Shown piece after piece: positions 17,537 to 25,172 of a stretch of DNA of 64,000 nucleotides. How positions within the stretch are numbered: position 1 is the stretch's first letter; the number at the start of each line of letters is the position of its first letter. Origin of the DNA: Haloarcula rara (lineage in GTDB: Archaea; Halobacteriota; Halobacteria; Halobacteriales; Haloarculaceae); NCBI RefSeq assembly GCF_029338235.1, contig NZ_CP119786.1, positions 62,001-126,000 on the forward strand. Reading direction: 5' to 3'. Both the position numbers and the translations under genes were made by a program. Under the pieces are notes generated by a model, which worked only from the letters and a program-made list of their open reading frames with translations, searched no databases and was not told where the DNA came from.

Positions 17537-18817
17537 TCAGGACGTCCCACTATAGCGGGGGGTTGCTCGCCGCGAATCAGCCTGGTCTGGCGGATCGAGC
17601 AGCCGTTCGGCGACACGACGAGCGCCTATAACGTTTCGAGCGAACGGGCCCACGCTGGGTTCGGCGAGCGCACCCGAGACGTACACTGGCGACGGACTCC
17701 CGTCGGTTCGCTGCCACGCCAACGTCCGGTCGTCGAGCACAGGGAAGCCGTTCGTCCCGCGCTGGAGTGACAGTGACTCCGCAACGGTACTTACGAGCGG
17801 GTGGTCCAGCACCGGGTCGAGTCCGGTCGCCAGAATCACCTGCGCGTTCGAATCTGTGGTGCCGTCAGCAAATCGAAGCAGTAGCCCGTTCTCAGTAGCG
17901 TGTGCACAGACGATTTCCCCAATGAGGACGTCGAGAGCCCCGCAGTCGCGTGCCTCGTCCAGTCGTCGCTCGACGTACGGTGGAATCGTCGCATCGTTTC
18001 GAGCGGCCCGTACCCGGTCGTGGCGTGCCTGTGACCCCGGTGGCAGCGAATGTAGCTCGCGTTCGAGGTGGCGCCAGTTGAGCCAGTACGGGTCCGCTTC
18101 CGACAGCGCACTCGCCAGCTGGTGGCGCGATAGCAGCGTCACACTCGTCTGTTCCGAGAGGGTACAGGCCAGCTGTCCCGCAGTAATACCGCCACCGACC
18201 ACGTATGTCTCGCCGTCGAACGCGGCCGCCGTCGACGGGTCAAACTCACCGTGCCAGACGTGTGTGATCGGTGCGCCGTCGGACAGCCCCGCCGCCCACT
18301 CAGGGTACGTCGGGTCGGCGCCGAGACCGAGCGCGAGGATGACACGCCGGGCCTCGAATCTGGTGTCTGGCGTCTCGATTTGCAGACTGTCATCACTACT
18401 GTCGATACCAATCGCCCGCGTCTGTCGGTGACAGTCGTCGATGTCGGCACGGTCGATGACGGCACGAGCGTGGTCCAGGAAGAGATCGAGTGTGGGTCGG
18501 CTCGGGTAGTCGTCCGTCGCGACGAGTTCGGCTCCGAGTCCGGCCCCTTCAGCGAACGATTCAAGCGAGAATGGTTCGGAGTCGATGTGTTGGACGAACG
18601 TCGAACGCAACGTCTTCATCCCGCACTGACGGGCCTTCAGTTCGAAGGACGCGAGCAGTTCGTCACGTGGCTCGACGATTCGGACCTCGTCGTGGCAGTA
18701 GCCACCGTCGGCAAGGAGGTAGTTCGCCAGACACGTGCCGTGGATGCCGCCGCCGATAATGACGTACTCGTAGGGCTGTCGACCAGCCGACTCGGTGTCG
18801 CCCTGCCCAACAGTCAC
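17537..18817 (-). CDS. FAD/NAD(P)-binding monooxygenase-like protein of the znu operon
   Basis: A 426-residue flavoprotein. The N-terminal FAD site is IIGGGIHGTCLANY (about 20-33), a second Rossmann site VVGGGITAGQLA is in the middle and LATGLDP sits near the C-terminus. This resembles the flavin monooxygenases of the lysine/ornithine N-hydroxylase type and COG4529 proteins. Its start overlaps the znuB stop, making it the last gene of the first znu operon. A role in metallophore or ligand modification is possible but unproven. No peptide synthetase is nearby. Confidence 0.75.
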   Translation of the reverse strand: MTVGQGDTESAGRQPYEYVIIGGGIHGTCLANYLLADGGYCHDEVRIVEPRDELLASFELKARQCGMKTLRSTFVQHIDSEPFSLESFAEGAGLGAELVATDDYPSRPTLDLFLDHARAVIDRADIDDCHRQTRAIGIDSSDDSLQIETPDTRFEARRVILALGLGADPTYPEWAAGLSDGAPITHVWHGEFDPSTAAAFDGETYVVGGGITAGQLACTLSEQTSVTLLSRHQLASALSEADPYWLNWRHLERELHSLPPGSQARHDRVRAARNDATIPPYVERRLDEARDCGALDVLIGEIVCAHATENGLLLRFADGTTDSNAQVILATGLDPVLDHPLVSTVAESLSLQRGTNGFPVLDDRTLAWQRTDGSPSPVYVSGALAEPSVGPFARNVIGARRVAERLLDPPDQADSRRATPRYSGTS

Positions 18818-19851
18818 TCGTTCTCACCGCCATCGGCTTTGAGTCCGGCCTCGGAGTGACCGGGTCGCAGTCGGCCGAGGCGGCGCAGGCTCGGTACCAG
18901 TTTCTGGACGGCGAGCGTCGCCACGTAGACCGTGAGGGCCGTGACGACGATCGAACCGCCGGCCGCGACGCCGTAGTTGTACGAGAGGGTCACACCGGCT
19001 ATCGCTGCGAACTCACCGGCGAGTATCGCCAGCAGGATGGACTGCCTGAAGCTACGTGCGACCTGCGCCGCCGCAGCGACGGGGACGACGAGCATCGCGG
19101 CGACCAGGATGACGCCCATAATCTGCATCGCACTGACGACGACCAGTGCCGTGAGCACGACCATGAGCCGTTTGTACAGACGGACGTTCAGTCGGGCCGC
19201 CTGCGCAGCGGTGGCGTCGAACGTGACGTACAGAAGCGGCCGGTACGTCAGCGTGACGAGGCCGACGACGACGAGGCTCATCAGGACGAGGAGACCGACG
19301 TTCGCTGTCGAGACGGTCGAGAGACTCCCGAAAAGGTAGGCGTCGATGCCGACGGAGATGCCGCCGTCGGTCGCTGTGATGAGGATGCTTCCGACGGCGA
19401 ATCCGCCCGTCAGCACCATCGCCAGCGACGTGTCGGTGTACGCACCCGCGTGTTCGACGAGTAACTCCACGAGCAACGCGGTCCCTATCGCGACGACAAA
19501 TGCAGTCAGCAGGGGTGACAGCGCCAGCGAGAGGGCCGAGTTGAGGAACAGACCGACTGCGACGCCGGCGAAGGCGGTGTGAGCGAGCGTATCACTGAGC
19601 ATCGCCATCTCACGGTGGACGAGGAAGGTCCCGACCAGCGGGCCGATGACGGCGATGCATATTGCGGCGAGGTACGCCCGCTGCATGAACGGGTAGCCAA
19701 GCATCGGCGCCCCGAGGACCTCTGCCAGCAGGTCCATGATGGGGCCGACCACGTTGTCGAGGAACCACTCGATAGTGCCGGTGACGGCGAGCCACAGGAC
19801 TGGGAGTTGGGCGAGTGGCGTTCCAGCTGCGCGAACGTGTGTCAGAAACAT
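18814..19851 (-). CDS. znuB: zinc/manganese ABC transporter permease, copy 1
   Basis: A 345-residue ABC-3 family permease with about eight or nine membrane helices. It has the family sequence REMAMLSDTLAHTAFAGVA in the first third and MGVILVAAMLVVPVAAA in the second half. It forms the channel of a cluster-9 importer with ZnuA and ZnuC. It overlaps the flavoprotein gene by four bases and lies directly after znuC. It is about 60 percent similar by eye to the second copy at 29146. Confidence 0.9.
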   Translation of the reverse strand: MFLTHVRAAGTPLAQLPVLWLAVTGTIEWFLDNVVGPIMDLLAEVLGAPMLGYPFMQRAYLAAICIAVIGPLVGTFLVHREMAMLSDTLAHTAFAGVAVGLFLNSALSLALSPLLTAFVVAIGTALLVELLVEHAGAYTDTSLAMVLTGGFAVGSILITATDGGISVGIDAYLFGSLSTVSTANVGLLVLMSLVVVGLVTLTYRPLLYVTFDATAAQAARLNVRLYKRLMVVLTALVVVSAMQIMGVILVAAMLVVPVAAAAQVARSFRQSILLAILAGEFAAIAGVTLSYNYGVAAGGSIVVTALTVYVATLAVQKLVPSLRRLGRLRPGHSEAGLKADGGENE

Positions 19852-19853
19852 GG

Positions 19854-20633
19854 TCAGTGGTCGTGGTGCAAGACGTGCTGGTCTTTTCCGTAGGCTGCCG
19901 CGAGGGCGTCTGTCTCGACGAACTCGCTGGGGTCACCATCGAAATACAGCTGGCGGTTGAGACAGGCGATCTCCGTCGCGTACGTCGTGACGACGCCGAT
20001 GTCGTGTTCGATGAGGACGACTGTGAGCCCGGCCGCGTTCAGATCTTCGAGCAGTCCGTAGAACTCCTCTCTCGATTCGGCGTCGACGCCGACCGTCGGT
20101 TCGTCGAGTGCGAGCAGGTCGGCTCCCGAGGCGAGCGCGCGGGCGATGAAGACACGCTGTCGCTGGCCACCGGAGAGGCGGCCGACGCGGCGGGTGTCGA
20201 GGTCGGCGATACCGACCTGTTCCATGGCCACCTCGACAGCTCGCCGGTCCTCGGCTGAGAACCGACCGACGAGTCGCTTCGGGTAGCGACCCATTCTGAC
20301 CACTTCGCGGACGGTGATCGGCATGTCTCGTCCCGCTTCAGTCGCGTCCTGTGCGACGTAGCCGATTCGCTCGCCGTCGTCGAACGCCGCCGCTGGCTCG
20401 CCGAACAGCGAGACAGTTCCATCGTCCGGGCGACGGAGTCCGAGCATCAAGTCCAGCAGCGTGCTCTTGCCACTTCCGTTGGGGCCAACGAGTCCGAGGA
20501 AGGCACCTGGCTCTACGTCGATAGACACCGAGTCGAGAACGGGAACGTCACCGTAGCTGAAGGAGACATTCCGGACGCTGATGAGCGAACCCGTCGATTC
20601 ATCTGCCTTGCTGGCGGCCGGCGTCATCTGCAT
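19854..20633 (-). CDS. znuC: zinc/manganese ABC transporter ATPase, copy 1
   Basis: A 259-residue ABC ATPase with Walker A GPNGSGKST (about 53-61), Q-loop VAQD, signature LSGGQRQR and Walker B LLALDEPTVGVD, then the H-loop IEHD. It ends in the His-rich tail KDQHVLHHDH. It energises ZnuB. Its start lies inside the small DUF7511-like gene by 10 bases, so translation is coupled. Confidence 0.92.
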   Translation of the reverse strand: MQMTPAASKADESTGSLISVRNVSFSYGDVPVLDSVSIDVEPGAFLGLVGPNGSGKSTLLDLMLGLRRPDDGTVSLFGEPAAAFDDGERIGYVAQDATEAGRDMPITVREVVRMGRYPKRLVGRFSAEDRRAVEVAMEQVGIADLDTRRVGRLSGGQRQRVFIARALASGADLLALDEPTVGVDAESREEFYGLLEDLNAAGLTVVLIEHDIGVVTTYATEIACLNRQLYFDGDPSEFVETDALAAAYGKDQHVLHHDH

Positions 20634-20845
20634 TCCTCCGCATCGACGAAGGAATCACCCGTCGCGGTCATCCAGGCCGTCGTCCGGTACGGCTCTGCCA
20701 CGTCCGGCGGATACACTGTACAGGCGGTCCCATCGGGCCGGTCGACGACGAGTCCCACGAGGTCCGGCCGTTTCTGGTCGGACGGGCCCGGCTCGGCGTG
20801 TCCGTGCCACTCGGGTTCTGGGGTGTTATACCTGGAATCGTTCAT
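20624..20845 (-). CDS. small DUF7511-like protein in the znu operon
   Basis: A 73-residue soluble protein with the core LVVDRPDGTACTVYPPD and a C-terminal TAWMTATGDSFVDAEE. It resembles small haloarchaeal proteins of the DUF7511 type. It overlaps both znuA (by one base) and znuC (by 10 bases), so it is an integral operon member; the second znu operon lacks it. Function unknown. Confidence 0.65.
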   Translation of the reverse strand: MNDSRYNTPEPEWHGHAEPGPSDQKRPDLVGLVVDRPDGTACTVYPPDVAEPYRTTAWMTATGDSFVDAEECR

Positions 20846-22386
20846 TACGCGTCGAGGGCCGTCCTGAGCGTTTCGAGGTTGACGTTCTCCATAATCTCGA
20901 CGTAGCCCCAGTCTTGGTCAGCCCACTCCTGTGTCTGGCCGGGGATCGGGGTCAGCGGGAGGACTTCGGTGGCATCGGTCTCCGCAACGAGCTGGTCCGC
21001 CGCTTCCTGGGACTCCAGCGGGTCGGCACAGACGTACTCGAGGTCGTGTTCAGCGATTATCTCTTGTGCGCGTTCGATATCCTCTGGTGTGGGTTGGTCG
21101 TCCGGTGAGAGTCCGGTCAGTGTCTCCACCTCGAACCCGTAGCGCTGGCCGAGATACTGGAAGGCGTTGTGGCCGGCGACGAAGACGACGTCTTTCGAGG
21201 CGTTTTCGAGCGTCGACTGGAAGGAACTATCGAGTTCGTCGAGGCGGGACCGATACGAATCGGCGTTGTCGGCGTAGGCACTGGCGTTGTCGCCGTCGAC
21301 GTCAACGAACCCGCTCCGGATGGTACTTACCGCCTGCTTCGCCCGCGTCGGGTCAAGCCAGAAGTGCGGGTCCTCGCCGCTGTGGTCGTGGCCGTGCTCG
21401 TCCTCTCCCTCGTGCGTTCCCGTTTCGTGTTCTTCCTCGTGGTCGTGGTCAGATTCAGATTCGTGTTCGCCTTCGTGGTCATGCTCACCTTCGTGCGTTC
21501 CCGTTTCGTGTTCCCCCTCGTGGTCGTGGCCACCAGCGCTCTCGGTCACTTCGGGGTCGACCGACGACTCGCTCTCGTCGGTGAGAGCGGCGTCGAACTC
21601 CGACGGGACGTGCTGGCTGAATAGGACGTAGTGACCCGACGACGGGATATCGAGCGTGTACGTCGATGCACCCGAGTCGGCGAACTGGAGATGATAGAGA
21701 CTCTCCGAGGAAGGGGTGAGCGTGCCACCGGTCTGGACCTCTGAGTGGGCATCGTGGTCCGACTCGTAGAGCGTGTGAGCCGTCTCTTCGACGTGATGGA
21801 CGCCGTGGTCTCCGCCCTCGTCGGTTTCGAGGACGGCGAGTTGCATCTCGGGGTCCGGCCCCGGTTGGAACGTGTACGTGTACGAGCCTGCATCCAGGTG
21901 ATAGAGGCCGGCCCATTCCCATGGCGTCTCGCCGCTGTGGTCGTGTTCGCCTTCGGATTCGTGTTCCTCGTCGTGACTCTCTTCTTGCTCAGATCCGTGG
22001 TCGTAGCCGCCTTCGATACGGTCGATACCGGAGCCTGCAGCGAGGAGGGAAACGTCGGCGTCGTCGTCACGGAGGGTGGTTACGATGTCGTCTGCCCACG
22101 GCTGGAACCCCTCCACCCCGTAGATGAACAGGTCGGATTCGCGAATCGTTCCCTGAATATCCGGCCCCGGTTCCCAGCCGTGGCCGTGTTGCCCGACCGG
22201 GACGAGCGTCTCCGCCGTCGTCACGTCCCCGGCGACCTCACTTGCGAAGTCGCCGAACACGAAAAAGGAAGCCTGTGCTGTCGCTTCGCTATTCGAGCTG
22301 CCGCCACCCAGGCACCCCGAGATGGCACTGATCGAAGCGGCACTGAGTCCAGTCGCGATGAGTCGTCGTCGAGTGTACTGCGGCAT
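20845..22386 (-). CDS. znuA: zinc ABC transporter substrate-binding protein with extra inserted domain
   Basis: A 513-residue ZnuA, far longer than the usual 300-380. A Tat-type signal (RRRLIATGL) ends in a lipobox (ISGC). The N-terminal lobe follows (VGQHGHGWEPGPD). A His/Glu linker leads to an inserted beta-rich module of about 110 residues (from WEWAGLYHLDAGSYTYTF to LFSQHVPSEFD). Two more His-rich stretches precede the metal-site lobe (DPHFWLDP, AGHNAFQY, CADPL). Each part of the cluster-9 binding protein is present. The insert resembles modules in some bacterial metal-binding proteins and is absent from the second copy. Confidence 0.9.
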   Translation of the reverse strand: MPQYTRRRLIATGLSAASISAISGCLGGGSSNSEATAQASFFVFGDFASEVAGDVTTAETLVPVGQHGHGWEPGPDIQGTIRESDLFIYGVEGFQPWADDIVTTLRDDDADVSLLAAGSGIDRIEGGYDHGSEQEESHDEEHESEGEHDHSGETPWEWAGLYHLDAGSYTYTFQPGPDPEMQLAVLETDEGGDHGVHHVEETAHTLYESDHDAHSEVQTGGTLTPSSESLYHLQFADSGASTYTLDIPSSGHYVLFSQHVPSEFDAALTDESESSVDPEVTESAGGHDHEGEHETGTHEGEHDHEGEHESESDHDHEEEHETGTHEGEDEHGHDHSGEDPHFWLDPTRAKQAVSTIRSGFVDVDGDNASAYADNADSYRSRLDELDSSFQSTLENASKDVVFVAGHNAFQYLGQRYGFEVETLTGLSPDDQPTPEDIERAQEIIAEHDLEYVCADPLESQEAADQLVAETDATEVLPLTPIPGQTQEWADQDWGYVEIMENVNLETLRTALDA

Positions 22387-22389
22387 GTA

Positions 22390-22417
22390 TTGTTAACATT
22401 AGCAGACTAGATAATAA
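22390..22417 (-). promoter_or_regulatory. znuA1 promoter with TTATTAT-N14-TTAACAA
   Basis: Read on the minus strand, TTATTAT (22411-22417) lies at TATA-box distance from the znuA start. It is followed after exactly 14 bases by TTAACAA, three bases before the ATG. The same two elements with the same spacing precede the genes starting at 32038 and 35315. The second half overlaps the probable transcription start of a leaderless mRNA, as a repressor site would. Confidence 0.6.
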
Positions 22418-22605
22418 GGGCTATGATTTTAGACTACTAATTTAATAATAGCAGCTAATTTGAGTTCAGTATTGCTAAAATAGGCTGGCGTAACTAAACC
22501 TGTCTCCCAAATTGCCAAACGTTGCTATCACCGGTTCCGTATTACATAAGCGCGAGAAGGGTGCTAACAGGTGTTTAGTAGCTATGGCCCCGAGATACGG
22601 TTGCA

Positions 22606-22740
22606 ATGTGTCACTGTTTCAGCGACCTGAGCGAGATGAGCGAGGCAGAGCGAACCGAACTAGTCGAGGAACACTCGACGGACGAACTTCGAGCGGAGTA
22701 CTCCGCCGAAGAACTAGAGACGCTGGGTGTTACCGCCTGA
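22606..22740 (+). CDS. possible 44-residue acidic protein
   Basis: ATG 22606 opens a frame reading MCHCFSDLSEMSEAERTELV and ending ELETLGVTA. It has a CHC motif at the N-terminus and then one or two acidic helices. Short acidic helical proteins of this type occur in haloarchaea. The Cys-His-Cys start could bind a metal, in keeping with the metal-homeostasis setting. No family is recognised and the call rests on reading-frame character only. Confidence 0.4.
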   Translation: MCHCFSDLSEMSEAERTELVEEHSTDELRAEYSAEELETLGVTA

Positions 22741-22851
22741 TACGGGTTATTGTAGCGATTACCGAGACGACGTCGACCGATTCGAGCCGGCGCCGACCGC
22801 GAACCGTGAGCAGGTCGGTCGCACCCGGTCCCAGCCCATTTCCGTAGAGTG

Positions 22852-23117
22852 TCATTCGTCGTCCTCGTAGCTCTCGACGCCGTCCTGAACCACTTTTTCC
22901 GCGAGCACGGCACACGGTATGCGCATGGGCGTCAGATCGATTCCCAGAAGATTGAGGGCGTCCTCCCGGTCGAGGTCACGAACCTCCGAGAGCGTCATTC
23001 CCGGGAGTTCCTCGGCAAGCAGGCTCGCGCTCGCAATGCTGATCGCACACCCCTCTCCAGTGAATGCGACCTCTTCAATCGTTTCACCGTCCTCGGCGAG
23101 TCTGAGGTCGAACGTCA
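22852..23117 (-). pseudogene. sufU: 3' part of sufU cut by the IS element
   Basis: Read on the minus strand the frame gives LTFDLRLAEDGETIEEV, then GEGCAISIASASLLAEELPG and RIPCAVLAEKVV. This is the C-terminal three quarters of a SufU/IscU-type Fe-S scaffold with two of its three ligand cysteines. It begins at the tnpB stop codon, so the N-terminal region with the first Cys (NPTCGD in the family) is missing here. A short 5' piece lies on the other side of the element at 24558-24599. SufU proteins serve Fe-S assembly or zinc-dependent sulfur transfer. Confidence 0.8.
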
Positions 23118-24416
23118 GTAACCCACGACTGAAGTCGTGGGCTTGTCAGTGGACTCCCCTTCTGCCGTCGATTCGACGGAGGCGTGGAAATCGCCGTTCA
23201 GGTTCAACGCCCCTGACGCAAGCGCACACTGACAGGGTGCGCCTCCACCCGAAGACTTCTGCCCCGAGTGGAGACGGTTGAGTAGTTTCCGAGCGATATT
23301 CTTGCTCGCGTTGTAGTCCGCGTTCAGTTCGTACTCGCACTTTTGACACACGAACTGGTGTTTCGACCGCCTATTATTCTCGTGGGTAAACCCGCACGAG
23401 GAACACCGCTGAGACGTGTATGCAGGACTCACCTGTGCAACCTCGATACCAATCATCTCGGCTTTGTATTCGACGTACTCGAACAGGCGTCGGAACGCCC
23501 ATGCGTGGAATCGCTTTGCACCGGCCATCCGCTTGCGAATGTCGGTCAGATTCTCGAACGCGATATGCGTGCATCCGTGGTCGCGGGCTTCTTCGAGAAT
23601 CTGGTTCGAGGCTTGGTGTAACTCGTCCTGCATCCAGCGGTGTTCGCGGTCTTGCATCGACTGAATCGACAGGTGTGCCGACCGGGTACCTGCTTCTTGC
23701 ATCGAGCCGCGAGCCCTCTCATATTCTCGCCGCCGATGGTTCATCTCGTCGGCGTTCCCGATGAATTCGCCAGTCGACGTCACGGCGAGCGAGCCGTCCA
23801 CGTTCAGGTCAACGCCAAGGACTGTTCTGTGCTTGGCGTCCTCAGAAGTAGTCGTAGACGACTCTTGTTCGCCTGCAGTTCGGCGCATCCGTGCGTGGAG
23901 GTAGAACGACTCCGTGGCGCGGTCGTACTGCAACGTGGACATTCGGAACTCGTAGTCCTCGTTCAGAAGGTACTCACCAATCGGCGTTCCCTCTGACTCG
24001 TCGGGAAGCACGTAGTCGCACTCGACGCGACCGTTTACTGTTGAAAGGGAAACGTAGTCGCGGTGGAACGTCGCTGAACGCTTGTCATAGACGACGCTCC
24101 ACGCATCGAAGTGCGGTTGACTGGTGGTGTCGCCTTTCTTGAGTCGGGCGACACCGCTTTTTGTAGCTTCGATAGCCCGTCGAATACCCTTCTGGACGAG
24201 GTTGGCAGTCAACTCCGTTTCGTTGCGGAGTTGGTCGTAGAGGGCGCGCTCGGCTTTCTGTTTCGAGGTTATGCAGTAGTCGTTCGGGTGTCTCCACGCC
24301 CACGCTGCGGTGGTGTTCGCACAGTGGAGAAACTGGTTTTTGGTTTGATGGAGGTCGTCGCACCGCTCGTCGGGTACATCAAGTTTGACTTTGACGGTGC
24401 GAATCACATCCTCCAT
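23115..24416 (-). CDS. tnpB: TnpB RNA-guided nuclease (IS1341 type)
   Basis: A 433-residue TnpB from ATG 24416. The RuvC catalytic residues are in place: Asp in LGVDLNVDG, Glu in IAFENLTDIRKRM and Asp in NADYNASKN. The zinc ribbon CSSCGFTHENNRRSKHQFVC...C lies between the last two, so the nuclease looks intact. A TTTATAAA box (about 24444-24451) lies 30 bases before this ATG, favouring a leaderless start here over the ATG at 24434. Its stop codon uses the first bases of the flanking sufU sequence. TnpB proteins cut DNA with a guide (omega) RNA from the element's right end. Confidence 0.92.
   Translation of the reverse strand: MEDVIRTVKVKLDVPDERCDDLHQTKNQFLHCANTTAAWAWRHPNDYCITSKQKAERALYDQLRNETELTANLVQKGIRRAIEATKSGVARLKKGDTTSQPHFDAWSVVYDKRSATFHRDYVSLSTVNGRVECDYVLPDESEGTPIGEYLLNEDYEFRMSTLQYDRATESFYLHARMRRTAGEQESSTTTSEDAKHRTVLGVDLNVDGSLAVTSTGEFIGNADEMNHRRREYERARGSMQEAGTRSAHLSIQSMQDREHRWMQDELHQASNQILEEARDHGCTHIAFENLTDIRKRMAGAKRFHAWAFRRLFEYVEYKAEMIGIEVAQVSPAYTSQRCSSCGFTHENNRRSKHQFVCQKCEYELNADYNASKNIARKLLNRLHSGQKSSGGGAPCQCALASGALNLNGDFHASVESTAEGESTDKPTTSVVGY
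23122..23141. repeat. right-end hairpin of the tnpB element
   Basis: Perfect 8-base arms with a TGAA loop lie just inside the junction with sufU and within the tnpB 3' coding end. In related elements this region forms the scaffold end of the omega RNA, with the guide taken from the flank, here about 23099-23118 in sufU. Confidence 0.7.
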
Positions 24417-24519
24417 CCGTATTTCACATATCACCGTTATTCTTTATAAAATCTATGACTGGCGTGGTGGAGTCGGGTGGCTATCGCTCGTGGTTTGTTT
24501 CGGGTCTTGTCAGATTCCT

Positions 24520-24539
24520 CCCACGGCTAAAGCCGTGGG
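24520..24539. repeat. left-end hairpin of the tnpB element
   Basis: Perfect 9-base arms cccacggct/agccgtggg with a 2-base centre lie about 18 bases inside the junction with the sufU 5' fragment. The core cccacg/cgtggg is shared with the right-end hairpin, as expected for recognition of both ends by a transposase acting in trans. Confidence 0.7.
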
Positions 24540-24557
24540 CTTCCTCCTTGTGTATCT

Positions 24558-24599
24558 GTGATCCAGGATCACCTCTTGATACATTTTCGAACCCTCCAT
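24558..24599 (-). pseudogene. sufU: 5' fragment of sufU
   Basis: Fourteen codons (MEGSKMYQEVILDH) match the start of SufU proteins, which usually continue YKNPRN. The ATG follows the moaB stop without a gap, so sufU was the fourth gene of the cobW-cobW-moaB unit. After the His codon the sequence changes to the IS left end. About 35 codons of sufU between this piece and the 3' fragment are missing. Confidence 0.7.
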
Positions 24600-25172
24600 C
24601 TACTCTCCCTCGTGCCGGGTCGCGAGGCCTGCGAGATGCGATGCCTCTTCGGTTATTAGTTCCGTTGTCGCGAGCGATACGGCGTTCTCACTTCCTGGCA
24701 GGACGAACACCGGGATGTCACGGGCGATACCTGCCGTCGCACGGGTCGAGACAATCCGACTCCCCACTTCGTCCCAGGAAAGCCAGCGGAAGGCTTCGCC
24801 AAACCCCGGTAGTTCCCGGTCGAAGAGTTCCCCGACCGCGTCGGGGGTTACGTCGTCGGCGGTCACGCCCGTGCCGCCGGTCGTCACGACGACGTCCACG
24901 TCCGGCCGGTCCAGACACTCGCTAACGGCGGTCTTGATGCCGAGGTAGTCGTCTGGGACCAGCGTCCGAGCCGTAACGACGTGGCCCGCCTCGACGAGGA
25001 TACGGGCAATAGCGTCGCCGCTGGGGTCCGGTGGTGCCATTTCGACCGTCCCGCCACGAGAGGATGAGATAGTCACAATTGCGACACCGAGCGGGTCCAG
25101 CACGTCGTGCCCGTCGGCATCGCTCGCGCGTCGGTCCTCGAGCGGCGGCAGTTCCCGACGGTTTGCAATCAT
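24600..25172 (-). CDS. moaB: MoaB/MogA-type molybdopterin adenylyltransferase
   Basis: A 190-residue protein with the family core VVVTTGGTGVTADDVTPDAV and the late motif LPGSENAVSLATTEL. It also has VAIVTISSSR at the N-terminal strand. Proteins of this group adenylylate molybdopterin before metal insertion. It overlaps the upstream GTPase gene by four bases. Its place among COG0523 GTPases suggests the unit serves metal insertion more widely, though this is inference. Confidence 0.88.
   Translation of the reverse strand: MIANRRELPPLEDRRASDADGHDVLDPLGVAIVTISSSRGGTVEMAPPDPSGDAIARILVEAGHVVTARTLVPDDYLGIKTAVSECLDRPDVDVVVTTGGTGVTADDVTPDAVGELFDRELPGFGEAFRWLSWDEVGSRIVSTRATAGIARDIPVFVLPGSENAVSLATTELITEEASHLAGLATRHEGE

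Larger units (their letters stand above)
23119..24557 (-). mobile_element. IS1341-type (IS200/IS605 group) element with tnpB only
   Basis: An element of about 1.44 kb carries tnpB without a tnpA transposase. Each end has a perfect hairpin: cccacgac-tgaa-gtcgtggg (23122-23141) beyond the tnpB 3' end, and 9-base arms cccacggct/agccgtggg (24520-24539) at the left end. Subterminal hairpins without terminal inverted repeats are normal for this group. It splits sufU. The exact ends are inferred from where sufU sequence stops. No target duplication is seen. Confidence 0.75.
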
